From: Gnetum montanum
Taxonomy: Eukaryota; Streptophyta; Gnetopsida; Gnetales; Gnetaceae
NCBI GenBank assembly: GCA_015680685.1
Contig: MNCI01008925.1
Span: forward strand, 48,530 to 112,529
DNA: 64,000 bases
Direction: 5' to 3'
A model generated the notes under the pieces. That model saw nothing but the letters and a program-made list of their open reading frames with translations. It did not search any database and was not told where the DNA came from. Below are positions 45,936 to 56,759 of the stretch, one piece after another (within the stretch, counting starts at the first letter, position 1; every line of letters begins with the position of its first letter). The translations under genes were made by a program, and so were the position numbers.

Positions 45936-46980
45936 TGATGAGTGGCGAGGTACCCCTACACTCAACCATACGAATACCAGCGTGCACGTGCGATCCGGTC
46001 GAACTTCGCAGACTAAATTCCTTAACACCACAAGAAACACTTGGGGTTAATCGTTCGTTGTCTTCCCAGGCTTGCTTGTAAGTGTCACGGTGTATGGTTA
46101 AGCAAGTCTGAGGTATGTGATTTTTCTGGTATTTTCATTTTTATCTCCTATGCTATGAGAGGAAGGGTTGAGAAACTAAGCTAACTCTAACTAATGTCCT
46201 AAGTCTAAATTAACTAGCATTAGCATCCGTTCCCACTTACTGGACACACCCTGAACTATGCAACTGTGGCTTACCAAACGCTAATCGTTACTGGGATCAC
46301 CACACGTAATGCAAGTGCTCGATGTGGTCGTATTAAGGCACCTATTTAGCTTAAGTGTGATAAGCAGCCGATTCCTTAGCTAGCCGTACACACCCGTGGG
46401 TGCTCGTACCTAAGTCGTACTTATCACACGTTCTAGCCTGGCGATGAGCAGCCGATTCCTTAACTAGCCGTACACATTGGACTACCACTGGGATTACCAA
46501 GTGCAGATCCTGGAATAAGCTACTGGGTTACCAAGCAGCCAATGCTCATAGTTAAGTCGTACTCACACATTGCGACAAGCAGCCGATTCCTTGATTAGCC
46601 GTACACATCCGTAGATGCTCGTAATCAAGCTGTACTTGTATGCACTAGGAAAGTAGTAAATAAATAACAATAAATAAAATCATGTGCTGCAAGGTTTATA
46701 TAATCAAGTTCATCTTTATTGCCGTTCACAACTTGGGTTCAGGTTACAAGCTGCTCGAATAAAGAGCCGTTCACTCTAGGACTCCTACTACGGGCACATG
46801 GAAAAAATTCTAACTCTGGAGCTATCAATCTTCCATAGCTTCACTACTTCTAGCCAGGATTGGGAAATAAGGGGAGTGTTGCCTCTTATTTATAGATATG
46901 GCGGCAGACCGCGATATCGCGTACGTGATATCATAGGGAAAGGCGCGATATCGCAGCACTGTGCATGTCGCATCTCATCA
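45936..46980 (-). repeat. 3' LTR of the complete minus-strand element (1045 bp)
   Basis: It has TGATGAG/CTCATCA ends. The U3 GATATC palindromes are at 46910-46955, a TATA motif lies near 46888-46896 on the minus strand, and a single 131-bp unit starts at 46448. Confidence 0.93.
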
Positions 46981-49003
46981 TACCCCCATGACTGAATGAA
47001 AACTCGTCCTCGAGTTCCTTACAATAATATCAGGTAGGTATGGGATTATTAGGGGAAATGGAACTAATGGGATGACATGTGAACGGGTCTTTATTACAAT
47101 CCTTGACACAACTGGTGTTTATGACAACAAGGGTGAACAGCTGATTACAATGACATCAGGCCACATTTGGCAGCTGAGAGAAAAGAGGAGAGAGAATGGA
47201 AGAGAAGAAGAGAGAAGAGTCTTGTTGTTGCTAATGCCTAGATTGCGCCTTCTGTTGTCCATTCGTAAGCTCATTATCGATCCTGCTCCTTGCATAGCTG
47301 CTTCAGTGCTGCTTCATTTCAAGTGTTTGCGCCAGATCCATTCTGTTGTTGTATAATTGCCATCTGCACATGCAACACAATCATATATTAGCAAGGGTAA
47401 TTGAATCATTAAGTAAAGCATACCTTGCTTCGGTTTAGGCTCACTGGCTAAGGTGTGGTATGGCTGATATGGATCTGGGAAAATATAGATGATGACTACC
47501 GAAGGTATAGGGGTTAGGAAGAAAAACGAAAAAATCCGGGGCTTAGGATAAAAATCGAAAAATCAGGCCCCGTACCCCCATGACTAATCGCGAACCTCCG
47601 GTAGCGTTAGAATGGAAAGAGAAAAGGAAGAGGAAGGATAGGTAAAAAGGGACAACTATGGCATCAAGAAAAGGATGTCATGATGGAAATGAACAAAAAA
47701 TGATAATTAATTGCAAAACGTTAAGGAAAAGAAGTTAACTAGTGTTCCAAATAGGAATGTCAGTGGGTCCTCCCCAAAGCAGGCTCATGCCCTTAATGCC
47801 CTGACAATCCCACATTCAAAGAGTCCGTAGGCTCGGGGAATGTCCTTTGGAAACAAGAGTTAAAGTCTTAACCGGAAGAATTTACCAAAAAGAAAACAAA
47901 GCATCAACCAAAGTATATACAATGATACAACCGGCAATGAGGTGAACAATGGAGAGAAGGATGGGAAGAAGAGAAGTGGAATGGAATCCCAAGAACAAGG
48001 TGGTGTACAGCCCCTTGTGTGTTTCATGATTAATGTGACTTGGCGAATCTCATTCCAACTCTGGCCTCAAACCAACCACTTCCAGTGACTTCGCATCAAT
48101 GCAGTTGGTTAAATCATCCACTTGGGTAACAAGGATGCAACTTCGAGAAGCCACCACCATTCCGACGAAACAACAGAGAGAATGGGAAGCGAGAAGGGCC
48201 TTAGTTAGAGGGAACACTTTGGTTCCATAACCAGTGCTTGTAGCCCAAATTTATTCCGTCTAAGGGGTGTGCTTTGAATCCTCACTTTTAGCTTTTTAGC
48301 TTTTTCTTCTTCTCTTTTTTCTGTTTTTCCATTTTTTTTTTTTTTTTTTTTGTTTTGTGTTTTTATGCGTGGGGACCACACCATGCAAAGACTTCTTTAT
48401 TTTTATTGTCTCAGCTTCCGATTATTGGGTTACATCGGAACGGTAAGAAAACCCAAGAAGAAAACATCCAAGCACCCAAGTGAATGACCAACACAAGAGC
48501 ACCAAGTTCCCTTGAAGTCACACCCTTTTCAAATCCTTGAGTCCTTCCTTAGTTTGAGAAATGCCCAGTCACTGGTTCGTTAAAGTTCTTATTGGAAGGG
48601 AACTGTACATTTCCAAGCCAAGGGAAACCATAGACTTGATGGATGGATGGATGAAGTGATCTCATTGCCTGCCATATCAAAAGAACATACCTTAGTATCA
48701 ACAATGTAACTTAAAGGTAAAAACCAAACATTAGCAATTAATGAAAAACAGTTCATCCCATCGGCCCGAACACTTATTGGGTGACGAATTTACATGATGG
48801 AACACACACACACACACACACACACAAAAAGATAGAAAAATATAACGATGTTGTAAAACAAAAACAAGAAAAGTTAAAGAAATTTGTAAAACAAAAATTA
48901 GAAAAGTTAAAGAAATTGTAAAACAAAAATGTGAAAAACAAAAACGTTGTAAAACAAAAATGTGTAAAACAAAAACTGAAAAAGAACTGAGGGCCCCATA
49001 TGA
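46981..49003 (-). other. 3' noncoding region of the complete minus-strand element
   Basis: TACCCCCATGACTGA next to the LTR is the polypurine-type motif. The motif recurs at 47573-47587 and at the coding end (49021-49035). The region includes poly-T at about 48331-48352, (CA)n at 48802-48826 and an A-rich block with repeated GTAAAACAAAAA (48850-48975). No gene. Confidence 0.8.
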
Positions 49004-52000
49004 TTAGCATAGGTGGCCATCTCCCCCATGACTGAGTTGTGAGGGAGAGATCCGAAGTAGTGAGCGCCTATTTGAATTTCTAAGCAGTGCCCAACTTCTC
49101 CAAATTGATGATCTTAAATTCAGGGTTGGAAGTTGGCGACGCTCACGTTCCAGTGTATCTATGCCACGGTTGTTGGCATGAGTTTCCTCAGTTCGTTCCA
49201 TGCATATTTGTTTGCTCTTATGAGAAGCTGTCAACCACGGGGTGTCTACTACTTCTTGTGTGGTTGCTACATACAGGCATCTTTGTTGCAGAGTTTCCTG
49301 GGCACACCTGTGACATGGAGACATTTCCTCCGTGTCATCACCCGATGAATCACTGTATGTGATGCATGGAACTATCCTCTTCTCGATCTTTCCACATATG
49401 TTTATCTTGGAGATTTCCAAGGAAAGATCACGGATCCTAAGGCATGCATCTACTGTGCTTAGCCATGCCCTTCCCATTATAATTGGGAAGTCCCCTTCGT
49501 TGTTGTTAACATCGATCACTAGGAAGTCTGCTGGGTAGGACCAACCACACACAGTGGTGATAACGTCCTCCACCAAACCCAATGGGATGGCAATGGACTG
49601 GTCTGCCAGCTCCAGTTGAATGTTGCTCTTCTTAAGTTGGGGCAGGTTCCAGGCGTGATACATCTTTCGCGAAATTAAGTTGACTCCGGAACCTGAGTCA
49701 AGAAGAGCTCGATGTGGCGCATTCCCAGCGATCTGCAAATGAATAAAGGGACTCCCAGGGTCAGTTAGTTTCCTGGGAAGGTGGCCTACCTTGATCCAGT
49801 CAGTTACGGTATGTGTTAGCATAACCGTATGCGTTACATTCCCTTGGACTGAAGGGTGCTCCGAAGTGTTAGTAGTTAGAGGCCTATACATATACCCGTC
49901 CGCTTGTTGTTGCGAGAGCCTATCCGGGCTCCTAGTTCTGAAAAAGGGTCTCCTTTTTGTACAGTTATCGCCAGAACTAGTGTCCGGTTGGATATTTACA
50001 CTCTGAATATTTACAGATCTCGCGGCGTGACGTTGCTGCGGTTGGGTAGGTAATTCCCCTTGCATTGTTGGAGCAGGAGGTGTTATGGGAACTACTTGAG
50101 GAAAAGGTGCGGGTGGAGTTAGAGGATGGACAGAATGTGGAATGTCTCCCGGAGGAGAAGGAGTCCTTCTGAAGTACTCCCGAGCGTAGTAGTGACGGCG
50201 TGGAGTGTGACTCATAGCGTCACCTGGAGAAACTGGCTGCTGCACATAATAACCATAAGGATCAGGCTGCCGGTAAGGGTATCGATGTGTTGGCTGTGGC
50301 ATCCCCCATGACTGTGGGTATTGCCACTGCTGATGTTGCTCGATGGGCTGCGGAGGTGTTCCACTTGGATAATACGTCAAGGGTTGGTGGAACTGCCTCG
50401 GGTTACCTTGTGGATAAGGTAACCTTCTGGGTGTTTGCCGTTGATTAAGTCTTGGATTTAATGCATACACCCCAGACTCCTGCAGATGTGAGATAATTGG
50501 ACAACATCCCTTAGGATGGTCATAATAGCAGACCTCACATCCACCGTCATTGTCTGAATCAGAATTTTCAGCCTCATCGGAGTTAGAGATTTTTCCCTTA
50601 CCCTTGTTATGTGCAGGGTTAAAGTTTCTCCGCTTGTCTTTGCTTTTATCACTACTTTGCTCATCCTTAGACTCTTCTACAATTTTCAGGACTGTTTCTA
50701 TTCGTGAGTCTAAGGAATCCCACATTTGGTCTACCTTAGCCGATACCTCCGTTGTTAACTTTTGGATCGGCACAGTTTTCCTGTTCACCAACTCTTCGAG
50801 TGGTGACTCATCCTCCTCATCACAGAATTTCACTCCCTTCTTACGAAGGGAGGGATCACGGTTGTATTCCTCCGCACTTTCTCTTTTCCGTAGCTCACCC
50901 TCTTCTTGCGCTACTTGTTCCAACAATACTTCAACTTCATGGGCTCTTAGTTGGGAGAGTCTCCCTTGGGCGTAAGTCCCAAGAGTTCTTCTCGTTTCAT
51001 TTCGTAGCCCATCCACGAGGTGGCGAAGTTGATCCCGCTTAGCGTACCCATGGCCCGGGCAACGATGTAGCAATGTGTAGTAACGGGCCATGGCAGCATC
51101 CAAGGATTCATGAGCACCTTGTTTCCAGCCTTGGATCTGCTTACGCAAGTTAGACACTCTGGAGTACGTTTGATATTTGTTGTTGAACAATTCAAGCATC
51201 GTACTCCACCTCCTGATGGTTTCCGGTTCTAAGGACCGGTACCAGCTCTCTGCTTCTTTGGTGAGTGTCCTTGGGAACAACTTAAGCTTCTGCCACTCAC
51301 TATCAATGTTCTGCAAGGCACAGGCATCGTGGAATGCCTGCAAATGATTTTGCGGATCAGCATTGTATCCCCCTTCAAATCGTTGGATATTGTTCATGTC
51401 TAATCACTTGATCCGGCTATCCTTTAAATGCCTTGTGGGAATCCTAACTGCCTCTGTTATGTCAAGCATACTTCGGGTTACGAGTAGGGGCTCGTCATGA
51501 TCATCTCTTTCATGACGCCTGTGATGTCTTCGTGGTGGTTCCCTACTTTCCCTACGTCCTTGCCCTTGTCCTAACTCCTCTCGACCTTCTTGTCGAGGCA
51601 TTTCATCTCTTTTACTTTTATTCTCCCCGTTATGCTCACGATGGTTGCGCCCAGATGTGGAAGGAGAGTGTGAATGGTGAGATGAAGGAGAAGAAGAAGG
51701 GGATCCATCACCGTGGCGATGTTTCTTACCTTCTCTTTGGCTGCTTTAGCCCCAATCGTTGTGACGATCCAAGTGTTTGTCATTAGTGTGAGTAGTTGTT
51801 CCCGCCGTGAACAGTTGGTGCTCATGGGGATCAGAGCCTGGAATATGTATTGTTGATCTAAGGCCCTGATGCTTTACCTCTTCACCAGATTGAGGAGGAG
51901 GAACATCATTTTCTAAGAAACCCATTGTGAGGAGTTCCTCGTCTCCTATTTCAGTAATGACGTGGGGAACCTTTCCCTTCAACAATGAATGTTGGCTCTC

Positions 52001-52348
52001 CTGCCTTGCATCCCGAATACATTGGGCATTTGTGGGATGATAATCCCTTATGTCATAATCATCCAAAACGTATTCCGCAATCAGTTCTTGCATGCTAGTC
52101 TATGCTAAGGCATGAAAAAGCATGTTAGGGGCAGATCTATCTGGGGGTAACACGATGTTACCTTGCAGATCTCTCCATCGTAGTTGTTCATCTTGATGAA
52201 AGATAAAAGTAAAGTTAGGGACAAACTCATCAGGATGAGTATATGTGACCTTAGATTGTTTAGGACCTGGCTGATCTGAGTTATGCGTCTGATGCTGACC
52301 TTCTCTTGTGTTGTCCTTAGGTGAGTTGATTTCGTGAGAAGAAGCCAT
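49004..52348 (-). pseudogene. Gag-protease polyprotein of the complete minus-strand element, three stops
   Basis: One frame starts at ATG 52348 (M-A-S-S-H-E-I-N) and ends at 49004, about 1114 codons. Only three in-frame stops interrupt it (near 52097-52099, 51743-51745 and 51401-51403); the last 797 codons, from 51397, are open. Order: N-terminal region; Arg/His/Asp-rich basic stretch; capsid-like domain (F-P-R-T-L-T-K-E-A-E-S-W-Y, R-Y-Y-T-L-L-H-R); basic K-G-K-G-K; knuckle-like C-E-V-C-x3-H-x3/4-C (about 50490-50535); Pro/Gln-rich linker; aspartic protease with L-L-D-S-G-S-G-V-N-L-I (about 49680-49715) and F-P-I-I-M-G-R-A-W; C-terminal tail. Gag packages RNA and protease processes the polyprotein. 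RT and integrase would have to come from another element. Confidence 0.9.
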
Positions 52349-52472
52349 TTCTAATGGTGTGTAATTTCTACTGTTATTGATGTTCTTAGTAACTAATTAA
52401 CCCTAAGGTCCGTTTAGGCTCACAACAATGTGAGTGATATCCCTTATGTTCAATTGGCATGAAAACGCTTAG

Positions 52473-52490
52473 TCCCCGGCAACGGCGCCA
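52473..52490 (-). other. Primer binding site, tRNA-Asp, apparently perfect
   Basis: The + strand reads TCCCCGGCAACGGCGCCA, the 3' end expected of plant tRNA-Asp(GUC) including CCA, one base from the LTR. tRNA-Asp priming is typical of Athila-type elements. Confidence 0.9.
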
Positions 52491-52491
52491 A

Positions 52492-53536
52492 TGATGAGTG
52501 GCGAGGTACCCCTACACTCAACCATACGAATACAAGCGTGCATGCGTGATTCGGTCGAACTTCGCAGACTAAATGCCTTAACACCACAAGAAACACTTGG
52601 GGTTAAGCATTCATTGTCTTCCTAGGCTTTCTTGTAAGTGTCACGGTGTATGGTTAAGCAATTCTGAGGTATGTGATTTTTTTGGTATTTTCAGTTTTAT
52701 CTCCTATGCTATGAGAGGAAGGGTTGAGAAACTAAGCAAACTCTAACTAATGTCCTAAGTCTAAATTAACTAGCATTAGCATCCGTTCCCACTTACCGGA
52801 CCCACCCTAAACTATGCAACTGTGGCTTACCAAATGCTAATCGTTACTGGGATCACCACACGTAGCGCAAGTGCTCGAAGTGGTCATACTGAGGCACTTA
52901 TTTAGCTTAAGTGTGATAAGCAGCCGATTCCTTAGCTAGTTGTACACACCCGTGGGTGCTCGTACCTAAGTCGTACTTATCACACGTTCTAGCCTAGCGA
53001 TGAGCAGCCGATTCCTTAACTAGCCGTACACATTGGACTACCATTGGGATTACCAAGCACAGCTCCTAGAATACGCTACTGGGTTACCAAGCAGCCAATG
53101 CTCGTAGTTAAGTCGTACTCACACGTTGCGACAAGCAGTCGATTCCTTGATTAGCCGTACACATCTGTAGATGCTTATAATCAAGTCATACTTGTATGCA
53201 CTAGGAAAGCAGTAAATAAATAACAATAAATAAAACCACGTGCTGCAAGGTTTATCCAATCAAGTTCGTCTTTATTGTCGTACACAACTTGGGATCAGGT
53301 TACAAGCTACTCGAATAAAGAGCCATTCACTCTAGGACTCCTACTGCGGGCACATGAGAAAAATTCTAACTCTAGAGTGGTCAATCTGCCAGAGCTTCGC
53401 TACTTCTAGCCAGGATTGGGAAATAAGGGAAGTGCCGCCTCTTATTTATAGATATGACGGTGGACCGCGATATCGCGTACGCGATATCGTAGGGAATGAC
53501 GCAATATCGCAGCACTGTGCATGTCGCGTCTCATCA
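52492..53536 (-). repeat. 5' LTR of the complete minus-strand element (1045 bp)
   Basis: It has the same length and ends as 45936-46980. Comparing the first ~220 bp by eye gives roughly a dozen differences, so the insertion is not recent. The U3 palindromes lie at 53465-53512 and the TATA motif near 53448. Confidence 0.93.
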
Positions 53537-54435
53537 GGAACCAAAAGTGTTCCCTCTAACTAAAGCCCTTCTCGCTTCCCATTCTCTCCTTTGTTTCGTC
53601 AGAATGGTGGTGGCTCTTAGAGGAAGAATTCTTGCTATCCAAGAGGATGGTTTGGCCAAGTGCGTTGATGCGAAGTCACTAGAAGTGGTTTGTTTGAGGC
53701 TGGAGTTGGAATCAGATCTACTAAGTTACATTAATCATGAAACACACAAGGGGCTGTACACCACCTTATTCTTGGGATTCCATTCCATTTTCTTCTCTCC
53801 ATCCTTCTCCCCATTATTCACCTCATTGCTAGTTGTATCATTAGTGTATATATTTTGGTTGATGCATTGTTTTCTTTTTGGTAAACGCTTGTGGTTAAGA
53901 CTTTAACTCTTGTTCCAAATGACATTCCCAGAGCCTACGGACTCTTTAAATGTGGGTTTGTCAAGGCATTAAGGGCATGAGCCTGCTTTGGGGAGGACCC
54001 ACTGACAGTCCTATTTGGTGCACCAGTTAACTTCTTTTCCCTAACATAAAATTATGTTGTGTGTGCAAATGGCAATCATACAACAACGAAATAGGATCTG
54101 GAAGCAAACACTTGGAATGGAGTAGCGCTACAGTAGCTATGCAAGGAGAAAGATCGATGACGTGCTTATCGATGGATAACGAAAGGCACAATCTTGGCAT
54201 TGGCAGCAGTGACACTTCTTTCTCTCTCTCTCTCTTTTTTATCTACCAACTAAGGCCTGATGTCATTGTAATAAGGTGTTCACCCTTGTTGTCATGAACA
54301 CAAGTTTTGTCAAGTCTTGTAATGATGATCCGTTTACATGTCATCCCATTAGTTCCATTTCCCTCAATAATCCCATACCTTCCCAATATTATTGTAAGGA
54401 ACTCGAGGATGAGTTTTCATTTAGTCATGGAGGTA
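53537..54435 (+). other. 3' noncoding region of the + gag-protease element, right part
   Basis: It begins with the GGAAC target duplication and continues the block order of 1075-2316. It ends with AGTCATGGAGGTA directly before the LTR. Confidence 0.8.
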
Positions 54436-55451
54436 TGATGAGATGCAATTCGCATACGCAATATTGCGGCCACTGTGATATCGCATCATCTCCTGTGATA
54501 TCGCGATCCGTCACCATATCTACAAATAAGAGGCGGCTCTCTCTTGTTTCCCCATCCTGGGCTAGAAGTAGGAAAACTCTGGTAGTTTGATAACTCCAGA
54601 GATAGAATATTTTCCATGTGCCCGCAGTAGGAGTCATAAAGTGAACGGATCTTTATTCGAGCAACATTGTACCTGAACACAAGTTGTGTACGGCAATAAA
54701 GATGAACTTCCTAGATAAACCTTGCAGTGCATGGAATAGGATTTATTTATTGTTTTCTCTCTCACCCTTAAACTCTTAGAATGCGGTATGAGTACAACTT
54801 GATTACAAGCATCGAAGGATGTGTATGGTTAGTCAAGGAATCAGCTGCTCATCGCAATGCGGTATGAGTACGACTTGATTACGAGCATCTAGTATGACTA
54901 CTTGGTAACCTAGTGGCGTATCCAGGATCTATGCTTGGTAATCCTAGTGGTAGTCGTGCACCAAGATGTGTATGGTTAGTCAAGAAATCGGCTGCTCATT
55001 GCACTTAGGCTAGATTAGCTTCCTCAACCCTTTCCTCCTATTTAAAGGCCTCAGTACAACCACTTCGAGCACATGCGTTATATGTGATGATCCCAACGAC
55101 GATTAGCATTTGGTAGCCACAGTTGCATCGGTTCAGGGTGTGTACGGTAAGTGGGAATGGATGCTGATGCTAGGTAATTTAGATTTAGTCATTAGTTAGA
55201 GTAGTAATTAGTTTCTCAACCCTTCACCTCAATAGCATGGGAGAAAAACATAAAAGACTATAAAAATCATATATTTCGGACTTACTTAACCATACACCAT
55301 GACAACTACAAGTAAGTCTAGAAAAATAACAAATGGTTAACCTTAAGTGTTCCATGAAGTGCATAGGCATTTAGTCTACGGAGTTCGACCAAATCACACG
55401 TGCTACACTCGTTCCGTATGGTTGAGTGTAGGGGTACCTCGCCACTCATCA
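54436..55451 (+). repeat. 3' LTR of the gag-protease (+) element (1016 bp)
   Basis: It starts TGATGAG and ends CTCATCA, followed by GGGGA. The TATA equivalent has decayed to TACAAATAA (near 54519). It shares AGATAGAATATTTTCC and other details with the 5' LTR at 35506. Confidence 0.9.
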
Positions 55452-55456
55452 GGGGA

Positions 55457-56759
55457 CTTTTACATATCGCAAGATGCCATTTGATCTATGCAATGCTCCT
55501 GCTACATTCCAAAACCTAGTTCTAAGCATTTTTCAATAGCAAATCGGAAGTGGTGTGGAAGTCTTTATGAATGACTTCTCCACTTATGAAGTTACATTTG
55601 AGCAAGCCCTGGACCACCTTGAGTAAGTGCTAAAACGATGTGTTGAAACTAACTTGTGACTCAATTGAAAAAAAAGTCACCTAATGGTCCAAGATGGCAT
55701 TGTATTGGGGCATAGAATATCACAAGTAGGAATTGAGGTAGACCTTGAGAAAATAAGGGTCATCCAAGGAATAACCCACCAACTAGAAAATGTCAAAGAT
55801 GTTTGATCATTCCTTGGACATACTGGCTACTATTAGCAATTCATAGAGAATTTCTTTAAGATTGCAAGGTCATTGGTGGAGCTGACAAAGAATGATGCTC
55901 CATTTGTCTAGACCATGAAATGTGAAAAAGAATTCCAATAGCTAAAAGAGAAACTTGTAGAAACTCCAATCCTACAAGCACCTGACTGGTCTAGATCATT
56001 TCATGTCATGATATATGCATCAAATTATGCCTTGGGAGCCATGCTTATGTAGATGGACGAGAAGAAACATCCATACTACATCCACTGTGCTAGTCGAAGC
56101 ATTGTGGGTGCATAACTGAATTACACCACTACAAAAAAAGAATTGATGGCAATGGTGTTTGCCCATAGAAGTTCAAGCATTATGTGCTTGGATACAAGGT
56201 GTTTGTGCACATGGACCACAGTGCCATCTACTTCTTGATGAACAAGCCAATAATGAGCCCCCATGTGATACGGTGGCTGGTGATCTTGCAAGAATTTGAT
56301 CTTACGATGGTAGATCAAAAGGGCATTGAGAATGTGGTTACTGATCACTTGTCTTAGTTGTGATGGGACAACAAAGAAGAAGAAAACCCACTATCTGATA
56401 TGTTTTCTGATGAACTCTTCTTTGCTGGGGCTATAACTAAAGAATTGCCTAATGAGCCTAAATGGTATGATGGCATTCTCACCTATCTTCTTACCTAAGA
56501 GATGCCATAAGGGTTGGACCACTAGAAGAAACATTAGTTTTTTGATGAGGTAAAAAAGTTCTACAAGGTGTGCATTGATGGCCTGGTTCATTAGCGTGTC
56601 CTTGATGCCGATCAACTACACGTTCTCCACCAAAATGCTTATGAAGGTCCTTGTGGAGGACACTACGTTAGGAGATGCATGACCATTAAAATCTTAATGG
56701 CAGGTACTATTGGCCAACAATCTTTAGGGATGCTCACCATTACATCGACTCTTGTGAAT
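55457..56759 (+). pseudogene. C3 RT (second half), RNase H and partial integrase
   Basis: After the GGGGA duplication, RT resumes directly (T-F-T-Y-R-K-M-P-F-D-L-C-N-A-P-A-T-F). The catalytic motif reads V-E-V-F-M-N-D-F: the first Asp is now Asn (codon 55570-55572). RNase H follows (Y-T-T-T-K-K-E-L near 56120-56150; V-F-V-H-M-D near 56200), then the start of integrase H2C2 (H-V-L near 56620; G-H-Y-V-R-R-C-M near 56660). Similarity ends at about 56759 (S-C-E-C). Multiple stops. Confidence 0.8.

Larger units (their letters stand above)
45936..53536 (-). mobile_element. Complete gag-protease non-autonomous Ty3/gypsy element (7601 bp), TSD GGAAC
   Basis: Its LTRs are of equal length (1045 bp): 45936-46980 (3') and 52492-53536 (5'). 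GGAAC flanks both sides (45931-45935 and 53537-53541). The primer binding site matches the tRNA-Asp 3' end over 18 nt. A single long gag-protease frame has only three stops. There is a roughly 2 kb 3' noncoding region and a polypurine-type motif. No RT, RNase H or integrase is present. The structure resembles the gag-bearing non-autonomous elements described in plants (TR-GAG), here with a protease as well. Confidence 0.93.
35506..55451 (+). mobile_element. Gag-protease non-autonomous Ty3/gypsy derivative (+), TSD GGGGA, with nested insertions
   Basis: It is flanked by GGGGA (35501-35505 and 55452-55456). Its LTRs are at 35506-36193 (with the terminal part inverted at 36194-36444) and 54436-55451. 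Gag is split by a solo LTR (37460-38999), the protease ends at 40869, and there is no RT or integrase. The 3' noncoding region is interrupted by the minus-strand element 45936-53536. The span is inflated by the redundant segment around the N gap. Confidence 0.88.
25670..56759 (+). mobile_element. C3: autonomous-type Ty3/gypsy element split by nested insertions
   Basis: It has a 5' LTR at 25670-26480, a primer binding site, and gag in two pieces (26642-26805 and 31819-33550). The linker and protease (about 33550-34666) follow. RT is in two pieces (about 35110-35505 and 55457-55870), then RNase H and a partial integrase ending at about 56759. Target-site duplications at both breakpoints (GAGGG, GGGGA) show that the pieces were once contiguous. 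The 3' end is lost: there is no integrase C-terminus, 3' noncoding region or 3' LTR before unrelated sequence starts. Confidence 0.85.
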
